This document shows, in pieces, positions 25,144 to 36,345 of a stretch of DNA of 64,000 nt. Each line of letters starts with the position of its first letter. Positions within the stretch are counted from its first letter, which is position 1. This stretch comes from Trifolium pratense (Eukaryota; Streptophyta; Magnoliopsida; Fabales; Fabaceae), in the NCBI RefSeq assembly GCF_020283565.1, contig NC_060062.1, positions 5,679,322 through 5,743,321 on the forward strand, given 5' to 3'. A model generated the notes under the pieces. It was not told where the DNA came from and searched no databases. It was given only the letters and a program-made list of their open reading frames with translations. The translations under genes and the position numbers were made by a program.

Positions 25144-25218
25144 AAAAAAATATGGCCACTAATTTTTTTCTTTTTAATAATTGTTACTTCAAATAAAATT
25201 AGTGGCCATATTTTTTTT
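25144..25218. mobile_element. Short foldback at the broken end of the Copia gag
   Basis: Inverted repeat: tatggccactaattttttt pairs with aaaattagtggccatatttt across about 25 bp of loop. It directly abuts the interrupted zinc knuckle, so it may mark the breakpoint. Confidence 0.6.
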
Positions 25219-25585
25219 GTCAATATTAAAGATCATTTTATCGTCAATATTAATTGGTAACCATAAATGCTTTTTTTAGCGTAAAAAAGAAAGACGGTTT
25301 TTCGCGTTATTGAAATGAAAGTTTTTGTAATTCACATTAATTAATTTAAAAATAAAAAATAAAAAATTTATGGCTCATTTGAATTCACTTATTTTTTAGG
25401 GTTATTGGAATGAAATTTCTCATGGATTGACACATAAGCAAATTCTTATGAGGGTCTACGAGAGAGCTTCGTTAAAAGTTTGTATAGTTATAGATGTAGA
25501 TTTTATATATACGGTTAGAATTCACAATTATTTTTCTGTTTATAACATATATAATTTTTTTTTTTATAAATATAACATATATAAA

Positions 25586-25701
25586 CCGTCCCAAAATATA
25601 AGCAAAAGTTAGTCAACAAAAATGAATGTATTTGGTCCAAATCTTTAACCAAATACATCAAGTTTCTTTGACTCACTTTTGCTTATATTTTGAGACGGAG
25701 G
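25586..25701. mobile_element. Stowaway-like MITE
   Basis: About 115 bp. The left end ccgtcccaaaatataagcaa and right end gcttatattttgagacgg are reverse-complementary over more than 20 bp. Class is assigned from the end sequence. The left end lacks the full CTCC. Confidence 0.7.
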
Positions 25702-26974
25702 GCATATTTATTATTCCATGGTACATATGAGATCGAAAATTTATTTATTACAAGAACAGTTAAAAAAGAATGAATTCTTTTATAAAATATATCGGTTGTG
25801 TTATGCATGTAGTAGTTGGTTAGGGTTATTTTTTTGTGATTGATATGCATGATTTCGATAGTCATATTTGATGTATGAGAGTTAGATAGTTCAATTGTGT
25901 ATGATTTATTAATTTTATGTTAAAAAAATTTAAACTTCATAATATATTGATTGTTTGGACACAAAATTTAGGCACACACACAAATTAAAAAAAATTAAAA
26001 GAAAAATAAAATCGTCACATCAAGTCATATTTCCTTAACTACTTTTTCTTAATTTTTTCTTCTTCTTGTGAGCGTGCCTAACAAATATTATTTGGGCTTG
26101 TACCCAAACAAGTGTTTCTCATACTTGATGATTGATGTGTAAGACTGCAAGAGTCATATTTATGAGAAGATAAAATCAACCGTGTTTTGTTTATCCAATA
26201 TCCATTTTTTTAATTTAATTGTCATGATATATTATTTGTGCTTAAACACCCTATTTGATTAAAATTTGCAACTTTTAAATTTCTAAATAAATAAAAATAA
26301 ATTTCTCTATTTTAAATTAAGTTCAAAAAGTATATTTTCAATCAAAATATTTAAATTTTGTAAAAAAAAAAAAAAATATTTAAATTTTATCTCTAGCTTA
26401 ATAATACTTGATTATGCAACAACCGTTATAGATACACTACATTTAGCCCAATTATATATATAGTTTTTTAAGCAAATGGGAGACGGATGGTGAGCCATCT
26501 GCAACACCCTAAATAGATATATAAAAAGAAGCAAGAACAAAAGGAGAAGGGGGGCATACATGAACCAAAACCTTCTCGAGCAAGAAAAGCGGAAAAAAAC
26601 TATGGGACAAAAGTCAAACCTAGAAAAGTGGAAATAGCAAGAAAATAAAAGCAAAATAAAGAAAGAAATGAAAAGAGAAAGAAAAAAGAACAAAGAAAGC
26701 TCAATCCAAAAGCCTACCCCTAGAGCGGGTATTACAAACTTGAAAACCCTTTTGCAATTTCTTATTCTAATTAGTGTGTTAACATAGACAAAAGGTGATT
26801 ATTTGGACATGCAGAGAATCCAACAGCATTAGCAGCTACTGGAGAAAATAATCACCAAGAACTCAAATGATTTTGATACAATTGGGGGTTGTACTCTTTT
26901 TCTACTTCATTGTCGCGCCGGTAACTTTTAATTAATTTCACAACTTATGAAGTTTTTCTTGATATATAATATAT
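25702..26974. other. Spacer between the Hsp110 copies, unassigned
   Basis: AT-rich DNA with short chance frames, including a Phe/Leu-rich minus-strand frame at 26412-26693 without family features. Nothing supportable is seen. Confidence 0.4.
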
Positions 26975-27372
26975 GAGTCAGGATCCGTTGACACCAACTA
27001 GTTTGACACCAAATGTTACACCTCTCAATAACGTTTTAACCGATATAAATTTTATAAAATCCACCGTTGGATTGAAAGTTTACATCATATAGATCATTTG
27101 TGTAAAATTTCAAATAAATCCAAAATCATTTGATATGCTATTGAGACACATAAAGATTAACGGCATTTAAAAAAATACAAAAACCGTTAATTTTGATGTA
27201 TCTCAATAACATATCAAATGATTTTGGATTTATTTGAAATTTTACACAAATGATCTATATGATGTAAACTTTCAATCCAACGGTGGATTTTATAAAATTT
27301 ATATCGGTTAAAACGTTATTGAGAGGTGTAACATTTGGTGTCAAACTAGTTGGTGTCAACGGATCCTGACTC
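26975..27372. mobile_element. Mutator-type foldback MITE with 9-bp target duplication
   Basis: 398 bp, beginning gagtcaggatccgttgacac and ending gtgtcaacggatcctgactc. The arms are near-perfect reverse complements over about 185 bp each around a short centre near 27170. It is flanked by identical 9-bp repeats ATAATATAT (26966-26974 and 27373-27381). A 9-bp duplication with long terminal inverted repeats is the mark of Mutator-like elements. It has no transposase. The transcript would form a very long hairpin. Confidence 0.9.
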
Positions 27373-27544
27373 ATAATATATAGGTGAGTGAGAGAACATA
27401 ATTGGATGAATTGTATTAATCCTGTACTGACTTCGGAAAGGATGGTACACAAGAAAGCTTGTGGAAATGTATTTCCAATGTTAGATAATAATATTATTAG
27501 TGCTTTTATGTACTGGGCTTTATGTGTTAGGAGTCTATTAGGAA

Positions 27545-27672
27545 ATTTTTTTTTTTTGAAGAAGCTAAATTAGCCCATCCAAATTGGCGCTAGAGAGAAT
27601 CGAACCTCAGACCTCAAGAGGAGCACACTCTCAGGTCTCAAGCCAATACCAATGCACCAACCCAAGTGAGTT
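27545..27672 (-). mobile_element. SINE inserted in the left LTR of the TRIM element
   Basis: Starts with a T run (poly-A tail read on the other strand) and contains ggcgctagagagaatcgaac (B-box complement). It is flanked by the 9-bp direct repeat tattaggaa (27536-27544 and 27673-27681). Its removal restores an LTR of the same length as the right LTR. A related sequence is at 29385-29590 and a fragment at 62295-62352. Confidence 0.82.
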
Positions 27673-28163
27673 TATTAGGAATTATTATAAATTGTCTTGT
27701 AGTCCTTATTATGTTAAGCAATGCAATTATGATATTATTGAAACCCTAGCCGTTGTTTTGTTTAATTATGAACTTTAACTTGGTATCAGAGCTTGTTTCA
27801 ATCCGCTTTGAACTATTTGTCGCTCCCGCTTTCGAATTCCCAATAGTTTGTATGTTTGGGAATGTATTTGTTTTGGTCTTTGATTATTAATGATTTTATT
27901 GATCTCGGAAAAGTTGTTTATTTGCGGCTACAAGAAGGATTGTTGCGGCTACCAGGATTGTGTTTTGTTGGCACTTGCAATTTGTGTTTGTTCAATGAAT
28001 TCTTTCGCTGATTGATTGGAAGAAACAATTTGAATAAAGGTGAAATTGGTATTTTTATGTTAAGGTGGAATTGCTTTAAATTTTGGAAGGTACGATGCTC
28101 TCGTGTTTCTTTGATAGTTGTCTGTTTGGTTTGGTTTGATTTGTTTTGTTATATTTGGTTACG

Positions 28164-28540
28164 TTTGAACATTTGAACCCGGTGAGGGAAATACTCACAA
28201 TTTGAAACTTTGAATTCGGTGAGAGAATACTCACAACATTTGAATCTAGTGAGTGAATACTCACATTTGAATCTGGGTGAGGAATACTCATAATTTGAAA
28301 CTTTGAATTCGGTGAGGGAATACTCATATTTGAATTCGGGTGAGGGAATACTCACAATTTGAAACTTTGAATCCGGTGAGGGAATACCCACATTTGAATC
28401 CGGTGAGAGAATACTCACAATTTGAATCCAGTGGGGGAATTCTCACATTGAATTCGATGAGGGAATACTCACATTTGAATCCGGTGAGGAAATACTCACA
28501 ATTTGAATCCGGTGAGGGAATACTCACAATTTTGAAACTT
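28164..28540 (+). repeat. Minisatellite of about 12 units inside the TRIM element
   Basis: Unit of about 27-37 bp: tttgaatccggtgaggg then aatactcaca, with or without an extra atttgaaac. Each unit holds the inverted pair GTGAG...CTCAC, so each can form a small hairpin. Units vary by single substitutions and by presence of the extra block. Confidence 0.9.
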
Positions 28541-29384
28541 TGAAGTCTGAAGCTTGAAGATGAAGTTGAATCTGGTTCCCCACTTTAGTTAATGCAATTT
28601 GTTAATTTAGTTTATTTCCATGGTTGATTTTGTGACAAGCTCAAAGCTTAGTAAGCTTTAGCTTGATGTGTAGTATTAGAAATAAAATATTTAGTTAGAG
28701 TTAGTTTGATTTTCGTTTTTTGTTTGACAAACTCTCGATGATTATCTGATAATGCATCGTGAGTTTGAGGAAAAATGTTAGATAATAATATTATTAGGGC
28801 TTTATGTATTGAGCTTTATATGTTAGTAGTATAGTAGTAATTATTATAAATTGTATTGTAATCCTTATTATGTTAAGCAATGCAATTCTGATATTATTGA
28901 AACCCTAGCCGTTGTTTTGTTTACTTCTGAACTTTAACACAATTCATGTTTGTCTTCATTTTCTTCCCATCGTGAGTGCTATTTTCTTATAAATATTCAC
29001 AATTTGCTGCAACTTGTTCTAATATGCATAATAATGATTATTTATGAATGCAATTTACTTGCGATCCAATTCAGTCACTGACAAAAAATAATATTTAAAT
29101 TAGTTTCTAACATTTTTATACTTTGTTACAAATTAGTTTATCTATTTTGACTCAATATATGTGTGATCATTTCATTTGTAAAATTGATATTGATGGAATG
29201 TAAGGAATTCAAATTAATGTTTTTTTTACTGTAAGCAATTTCATTTGTATAGCTAAAATAAAGATTGATACAATCAAATTGAACAAGATGTGTTGAGCAT
29301 TTCCCGTCACAAATTCAAATTAACACAATTGGCTAGTCCTTGGCAAAACGCAAAAGTATGCAAAGAGATTATTATTATTATTTT

Positions 29385-29590
29385 TTTAAACTTGGTATCC
29401 GGTCTTAGAACCGACTAATCCAAGGGACCAATCTCACCGTCCACTTGTGGGGGACCCTATTTAAAACCAGAGTTTTTTTGCTCTGTATGGACTTAGCCCA
29501 CCGAAATTGGCACCAGAGGGAATCAAACCTGAAACCTTAAGAGGAACATACTCCAATATACTCCAATGACTCAGGCCAACACTCCTAGAG
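29385..29590 (-). mobile_element. SINE-like element
   Basis: Shares ttggcaccagagggaatcaa and aagaggaacatactc words with the SINE at 27545-27672, in the same order. A longer left part (ggtcttagaaccgactaatc) is present here. The B-box-like segment is on the minus strand. Confidence 0.6.
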
Positions 29591-29734
29591 TTAAGAAACC
29601 ATTTTGGCAATATTAGGCCAAAATTTAAATTCAAGCAACTATTGCTTCCACATATGATTGGTGCTTATAAGGAGAAATGAAGAACCAACTTTAAATCTAT
29701 CTAGTTATGAATCATACGTTTAGCTTATACAAAG

Positions 29735-29912
29735 TGTGATACAAGTGGTAGATACCTGGATCCCTTAACCATTTGGTCCTGAGTTCGATCCATGACCGGT
29801 GCGTATGGAGAATCATTTATAGGGAGAGGTCAACCCCTTAAATGGATCTCAGTTACCTCGAGGGGATTAATCTCTGCAGTTGCGCGCGGAGGATACATTT
29901 GGTTTACAAAAA
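29735..29912 (+). mobile_element. tRNA-derived SINE, second family
   Basis: A-box-like gtggtagatacctgg followed by B-box-like gagttcgatcc about 30 bp later, then a GC-richer body ending before an A run near 29910. Not a folded tRNA gene. Assignment rests on the box spacing only. Confidence 0.55.
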
Positions 29913-30210
29913 AAACTGCATGGTCGGGAGTCATTTGTTGGCTAGGGCGGATATTGAGGTTGGCGGCGACCACCATTGGCCCCACTCATCATTTGTTTTT
30001 CAAAAATGTCAAACACTTTCTAGCCTTACCAACGAGAAACATAGGAACAGGCTTGGGGAGAACCTGACTTAACAACCAAACACCAAACAAGTAACAAAAC
30101 AGGAAGAAGCAATATTAAAAGAAATGAGTTGAATCACAGCATAGCATTGTCAATTTTGCTTGGACAGAGGAGGTGGCGGTACTCCACCTTGAAGATGCAG
30201 GTGGACGGTC

Positions 30211-30233
30211 ATGTTTATTATTATTATTATTAT

Positions 30234-30264
<31 letters not shown>
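30211..30264. repeat. (TTA)n run followed by poly-T
   Basis: Directly visible: about 20 bp of TTA units then about 30 T, possibly the tail of a minus-strand retroposon. Confidence 0.9.
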
Positions 30265-30266
<2 letters not shown>

Positions 30267-31011
30267 ATATAATTCGAAATTTAATTTTTTTTCTACAATC
30301 ATGTTTAAAACATTATATGAATCTCTCTTGCAAAAGTTTAATTTTTTTTAACAAGAGATAAATTAAATATTAATTTTTTTGTTTTTTTCACATAAAAATT
30401 TACAAATAATTCATCTTATGTTAACAAATTATAAATTTTTACCGGAGATGTTTTTAATTATAAACATGAATAAAAAAAATCATTCAAAAATGCTAAGTAT
30501 ACAATAGTTTGATTAAAAATAGGACCAAAAATTGTGATTAAACATGAACTAAAAACGAAATTCTACAAAACTATTGTGACTATTTACTTATTTAACCCTA
30601 AATTATAATAGATAAAAGTAAGTTTTAGTTAAAATAATAAGGTTAAAGCTAAAAGAAAAATAATAAACTATAAATTTTTTTTTAACGTAATAAGCTATAA
30701 ACTTAAAAACTATTTTAATTAGCTTATGAAAAATAAACTATAAGTTAGTAAAATAAGTTATAAGCTCATAATAAAAACTATTATCAAATAGGGTCCATTT
30801 GGATTCAACTTATTTTTCTGGCTTATGAAAATAAGTTATGCAAATAAATAAAGTTTAATGTTAATTTATAAGTTTTCAATAACAAAAATTGTATTTACAT
30901 AAAAAAAAATTGTATTATTATAACCTATTTCATCATAAATTAACTTAAAAATTTTATAATAATAAATAAAAATGTATTTATTTATATAAGTTAGAAAATA
31001 AGTCAATTTAA

Positions 31012-31155
31012 CCAATCGTTTGTTGTTTCAGTAGTGATTAATGCTGAACTTGGTAGGAAGGATCACAGTTCGATCTATCGCAACTGCAATCGGAAGGGGC
31101 TGAAACAACTTGATGTCACATTCGAACCAAATTAAACTGGTCGTGAAAAAAAAAA
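31012..31155 (+). mobile_element. SINE, family shared with 40350, 49484, 52535 and 53243
   Basis: Contains gtagtgattaatgctgaa (A-box side), cacagttcgatct (B-box side), ggggctgaaacaacttgatg and a terminal A run. The same word order occurs in the other copies. It lies 240 bp upstream of the Hsp110 copy B heat-shock elements. Confidence 0.7.
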
Positions 31156-31384
31156 CAATCTAAACATAGTACCCTAGATCTTTTAGCTTATAATAAATAA
31201 ATTATTTACTGCTTGAAAAATTTTAAAAGTTTTTTTTTTGACACAAAAAATTTTAAAAGTTTTTTTTTAATATTAATTTCTTCTTTAATTTTTTTTATTT
31301 ACATATATTTAACAAAGCATGTCGGATAAACGGTTTAAATCTTTTTTTTTTCTTTGTTAAATCTAAGAAAATTAGACAAGATTG

Positions 31385-31439
31385 TTCTAGAAATATAATA
31401 GTAAGCTTAGATAAAGAAAGAGTTAAGATGGTTCTAGAA
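31385..31439 (+). promoter_or_regulatory. Two heat-shock-element cores upstream of Hsp110 copy B
   Basis: TTCTAGAA occurs at 31385-31392 and 31432-31439, 290-340 bp before the start codon. The second lies in the 15-nt block (aagatggttctagaa) that is also upstream of copy A. Conservation after duplication supports a role in HSF control; no activity can be seen from sequence alone. Confidence 0.55.
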
Positions 31440-31724
31440 AAAAACACACTCTTTTAAACGTGGAGTTAGTTTGTTGAGATTCTTCTAAGAATCACAAAGT
31501 AGCCACACAAATCGCAAACCCTCTCTTTTGTCTCCAACGACGCCAGGTACCTAAAACCCTAATTCAGATCTGTTTTGTTCTTCGTTTATAATAATCAATC
31601 ATCAATTTAAAATCATCTTCTTAGTATTTGTTATTAGTATTAATTTATTGTTATTGTCATGTTTTCTATTTTTCAGATTTTGTTTTTTTGAAGTTTTTGT
31701 TGAAGTTAAATTTAATTTAAGAAG

Positions 31725-34700
31725 ATGAGCGTGGTAGGTTTTGATTTTGGTAATGAGAGTTGCATTGTTGCGGTTGCTAGACAGAGAGGTATTGATGTCG
31801 TGTTAAACGATGAATCCAAACGTGAAACTCCTGCTATTGTTTGTTTCGGTGAAAAGCAGCGTTTTATTGGTACTGCTGGTGCTGCTTCAACTATGATGAA
31901 TCCTAAGAATTCAGTTTCACAGATTAAGAGACTTATTGGGAAGAAATTTTCTGATCCCGATTTGCAGAGTGATCTTAAGTCTTTACCTTTTAGTGTCAGT
32001 GAAGGACCTGATGGGTATCCTTTGATTCATGCTAGGTATTTAGGGGAAGTTAAGACGTTTACACCTACACAAGTGTTTGCGATGATGTTGTCGAATATGA
32101 AAGAGATAGCTACGAAAAATCTTAATGCTGCGGTTCATGATTGTTGCATTGCGATTCCGGTTTATTTTACTGATCTTCAGAGAAGGGCTGTTTTGGATGC
32201 TGCAACTATTGCTGGTTTGCACCCACTTCGGTTGCTTCATGAAACTACTGCGACTGCTTTGGCGTATGGGATTTATAAGACAGATCTGTCTGAAACTGAT
32301 CCGCTGAATGTGGCCTTTGTGGATATTGGACATGCTAGTATGCAGGTGTGCATTGCTGGATTCAAAAAGGGGCAGCTGAAAGTGTTGGCTCATTCGTTCG
32401 ATAGGTCTCTTGGTGGTAGGGATTTTGATGAGGTTTTGTTTCATCATTTTGCTGGGAAGTTTAAGGAGGAGTACAAAATCGATGTGCTTCAGAATGCTAG
32501 GGCATGTCTGAGGCTTAGGGCTTCTTGTGAGAAGATGAAGAAGATGCTCAGTGCAAATCCTGTGGTACCCATGAACATTGAGTGCTTGATGGATGAGACA
32601 GATGTGAAGGGTATCATGAAGCGTGAGGAGTTTGAGGAACTGAGTCTCCCTATTTTGGAGCGTGTCAAGGGACCTTTGGAGAAGGCACTTGCCGACGCAG
32701 GACTCTCAGTTGATGACATACATATGGTTGAGGTTGTTGGTTCGGGCTCTCGCGTACCAGCTATAAACAAAATTTTGACCGAGTTTTTCAAGAAGGAGCC
32801 TAGGCGGACAATGAACGCTAGTGAATGTGTTGCTAAAGGAGCTGCATTGCAATGCGCTATTCTTAGCCCAACATTTAAAGTGCGAGAATTTCAGGTAAAG
32901 TTTCTTCTGCATATGGTTTCAGGAGTTTGTTTGGTTATTGTCTCGTGTTCCTATTTCTACTCAATATAAAACTGTGCCATTTCCTTAGGAATGATAAGTT
33001 TTAGCATTTTCTATGATGTTTTAATCGCTTATCTCTGGTATATACCTCTATTTAGGCCTTTATAAATTTGCACCGTATCACATATATTATGGTTAGTTAC
33101 ATATAAGGTCAAAATTCTTTTAAAAAAAATGAAGATATAATATAAGTTCAAAATTAGTATATATTAATGTCTTCCTTTAGGCTACAAATTGTGGTGCTTC
33201 TCATTCGTTGGGGATCAAAGTGTGTGCTGTCGTGCGCCGGGTGGGAATCCCATTAAGCTCCAATAACACAAAATCTCGAGGATTAAAAATGTGTGCTAAG
33301 GACCTAACTTTTTGATCTTGTTTCATTTTTCAATGTGTGTAGTTCTTGTACTATATATGCTTTGTGATTTCGTATGGGTGATTTCTTGTTTTTCATTAAT
33401 CTTGGTGCAACATTAGCTAGCCGTTTTCAATTATTGTCGTAACTGAGTATTATTAAACTATAAAACAACAAGTTGTTGAAGGTAGTGTTTAACAAGGTGA
33501 AATTATTAACATGGTGGTGTGAGTGTCTTTTGTTTGTGTGTGCGTGTTTTTACGTCCTTGCTTGCTGTGACTTGGTTCATATAATTATTTTCCACGGTGT
33601 TGATATTTTATTTCATGATTTGAAGGTCAATGAAAGCTTCCCTTTCTCAATTTCCCTTGCATGGAAAGGTTCCGGTCCAGATGCACAGGATACTGTACCC
33701 GATAATCAGCAGAGTTCCCTTGTTTTTCCCAAGGGTAATCCTATACCAAGTATCAAGGCACTGACATTCTACAGGTCCGGAACATTTACCATTGATGTAC
33801 AGTATAGTGATGCGAGTGGGCAACAAACACCTTCAAGGATAAGCACATATACTGTAAGCTACTTGACAAGTCTCTTAGTTTCTTTACCAAGTATCGTTTA
33901 CCTCTTGGAAGTCTGTTTACACATTTGATTGTATGCAGATTGGTCCTTTCGAAGTTAAACAAAGCGAAAAGGCAAAAGTTAAAGTGAAAGTTCGTTTGAA
34001 TGTGCATGGAATTGTTTCTGTTGACCTGGCAACTGTAAGTTTTCTAGTGAGTAGTGACTGGTTAATTTTCTTGCCTACTAGTGCTTTGATGATTTTAAAT
34101 CACTGAGCATAATTTCCTGTGAACTAACAACTTTTGCTTGTTTTGTTCAGCTCCTAGAAGAGGAAGAAGTTGAGGCTTCAGTTTCCAAAGAATCAGCAAG
34201 CGAACCTACTAAGATGGATGCTGATGAAGCTCCTGCTGATGCTGCTGCTGCACCTCCCAATGGCAATGACGCTGATGTTAATATGCAAGATGCAAAGGCT
34301 AATGCTGATACCCCTGGCGTTGAAAATGGCATCCCTGAGAATGGAGATAAGCCTGCACAAATGGATGTTGATGATACCAAGGTGAGTATTATTGAAAGGA
34401 TATTTAAGTGTAGTCTCATTTCTCAATATCAAAATTCCCGTTTTTATGCAATTGTTGGATATTTTCCGGTAACTTATCTTGTCATGGTTTTGATGTGCCT
34501 TTCTGTCTGCATTTTTATTGATATTCACTTGAAAAGGGATCTGTTTACTATTTTTTGAATGGGCAGTAATTAGTTCTTCAGAAGATGATAGTGCCACAGT
34601 TTGTGTTTTGCTTAAACGAACTGAAAAGACAATTTTAAGAATAATTCCACAAGTATGACCTTGTTGTTCACGATTGCTGTGGTATTTCTCCACGTGTTTG

Positions 34701-36345
34701 CATCATACTGTTATTGATTTAACTAGAAAATGATTTCCTTATTTTTCTGCTTTGGATTAAATGCAATTCTCCTTTTTCTGTATTCAATCAGTTTTTGATA
34801 AGATGATAGTCGCACACTTTACCATAATCTACTATGAATTTGGAAAGTACTCACCAAAAACTATGTTGTTGATTTAGGTCCCAAAGAAAAAGGTTAAGAA
34901 AACAAATGTTCCTGTGGCTGAGTTAGTTTATGGAGCAATGTCACCTGCGGATGTCCAGAAAGCTTCGGAGAAGGAGTATGAAATGGCTTTGCAAGATCGT
35001 GTAATGGAAGAAACAAAGGACAAGAAAAATGCAGTAGAGGCTTATGTTTATGACATGAGAAACAAGGTTGGTGTTACCTTTTCTTCTTCTCTTAATCAAA
35101 GTCTAACATAACATACAAATGCCCGTCGTTCATAATTGCTGAAACTAATTTTCTCTTCTGCTATCATTTCAGCTTAATGACAAATACCATGAGTTTGTCA
35201 TTGCTTCTGAGAGGGAAGGTCTTACTGCGAAACTTCAGGAGGTGGAAGATTGGCTATATGAGGACGGTGAAGATGAAACTAAAGGGGTATATATTGCAAA
35301 ACTTGAAGAGCTCAAAAAGGTAAGATGTTTTGTATATAACACAGTCACTGCTCTTGTCCTATTTCTAATCGTAAAGCTTTAGGAAGAAAAAGGGGTCAGA
35401 AAATCCCTATTGCTTTTACCCTCTGCTTTTATGCACAAATATTTAGTGGCTGGTAACATTTTCATGTTAGTTTTAACCCATTGACAACCTTAACTGAGCA
35501 TTATATATGCAATTACAGCAAGGTGACCCGATTGAAGAGCGTTACAAAGAATACACGGAGAGGGGTGCAATAATTGATCTGTTCAACAATGTTTTAGCTA
35601 GTTACAGAGAAGCTGCAATGTCAGCCGATCCCAAATTTGATCACATTGACATCAACGAAAAACAGAAGGTAATTGTTTGTCAATTTTTTCCTTTTTCCGT
35701 AAAATGTTGCAATTTATTCTGAAGTTGTGTTTATTTATTTTAACGTGTTTGTAGGTCTTAAATGAATGTGTTGAAGCTGAGAACTGGCTTAGGGAGAAGA
35801 AGCAGCAGCAAGACGCACTTCCAAAACATGCCAACCCTGTACTATTGGTAGCTGAAATAAGAAAGAAAGCTGAGGCCCTTGATAGGTATTTGTTTTAACT
35901 CTTGCTGACTTGCTGTGTGTAAATAGTATTCAGACTATTTAGGTTTTTTAAGAAGTCCCTTGCCGTGGCCTTTATGTATTCTTACGAACAAACCAGCTGA
36001 GTTGGGGAAAGATTAACCGTAACTTGTGATCATTAAAAAAACCCTCTTGTATTTTCTTATCATTGTTTATCATTTTTTCTCTTAATTGTTCATCTGTTTT
36101 TCCTGATCAAATTATATATTTTGAATAGGTTCTGCAAGCCAATTATGACAAAGCCAAGGCCGGCCAAGCCAGCTGCTCCACAAGCACCGCCAAGTCCAGC
36201 TTCTTCAGGTTCTGAGCAGCAGCAATCTCATGCAGATGAGAATGCCAGCACAAATGAAAATACCGGGGATGATGGTAATCAGGCTTCATCAGCATCCAGT
36301 GAACCTATGGAGACTGATAAACCAGACAATGCTGGTTCTGCATAA
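31725..36345 (+). CDS. HSP70-15: Hsp110-type heat shock 70 kDa protein 15, copy B
   Basis: Same chaperone family and length (852 residues) as copy A, on the opposite strand. Exons: 31725-32894, 33626-33853, 33939-34034, 34151-34381, 34878-35066, 35173-35319, 35519-35668, 35755-35885 and 36129-36345. All nine match copy A in length (1170, 228, 96, 231, 189, 147, 150, 131, 217). A leader intron runs from CAG|GTACCT near 31549 to an acceptor near 31678. The first ~270 residues are identical to copy A. Differences begin after that (for example RAS for RAA, PMN for PLN) and increase in exons 2-4 and the acidic loop. Intron 1 is 731 bp against 306 in copy A, with about 430 bp of extra sequence around 33085-33600. 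No stop, frameshift or lost splice site, so both copies look functional. Confidence 0.96.

Larger units (their letters stand above)
27479..28940 (+). mobile_element. TRIM-like miniature LTR retrotransposon
   Basis: Direct terminal repeats: left LTR 27479-27778 (163 bp after removing a SINE at 27545-27681) and right LTR 28776-28940 (165 bp). Both start TGTTAGATAATAATATTATT and share gaaaccctagccgttg near the end; the right LTR ends in TTAACA. A primer-binding site tggtatcagagc follows the left LTR (27781-27792). A purine tract gagtttgaggaaaaa precedes the right one. The interior is about 1 kb, has no gag or pol, and carries a 12-unit minisatellite. The flanks share only CAA, so no clean 5-bp target duplication is claimed. 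Confidence 0.88.

Noticed and set aside
28076..28543. Several repeat proteins with SIPSPDSN and EYSLTGFK units
   Set aside because: They arise from the TRIM minisatellite in several frames on both strands; no frame is preferred.
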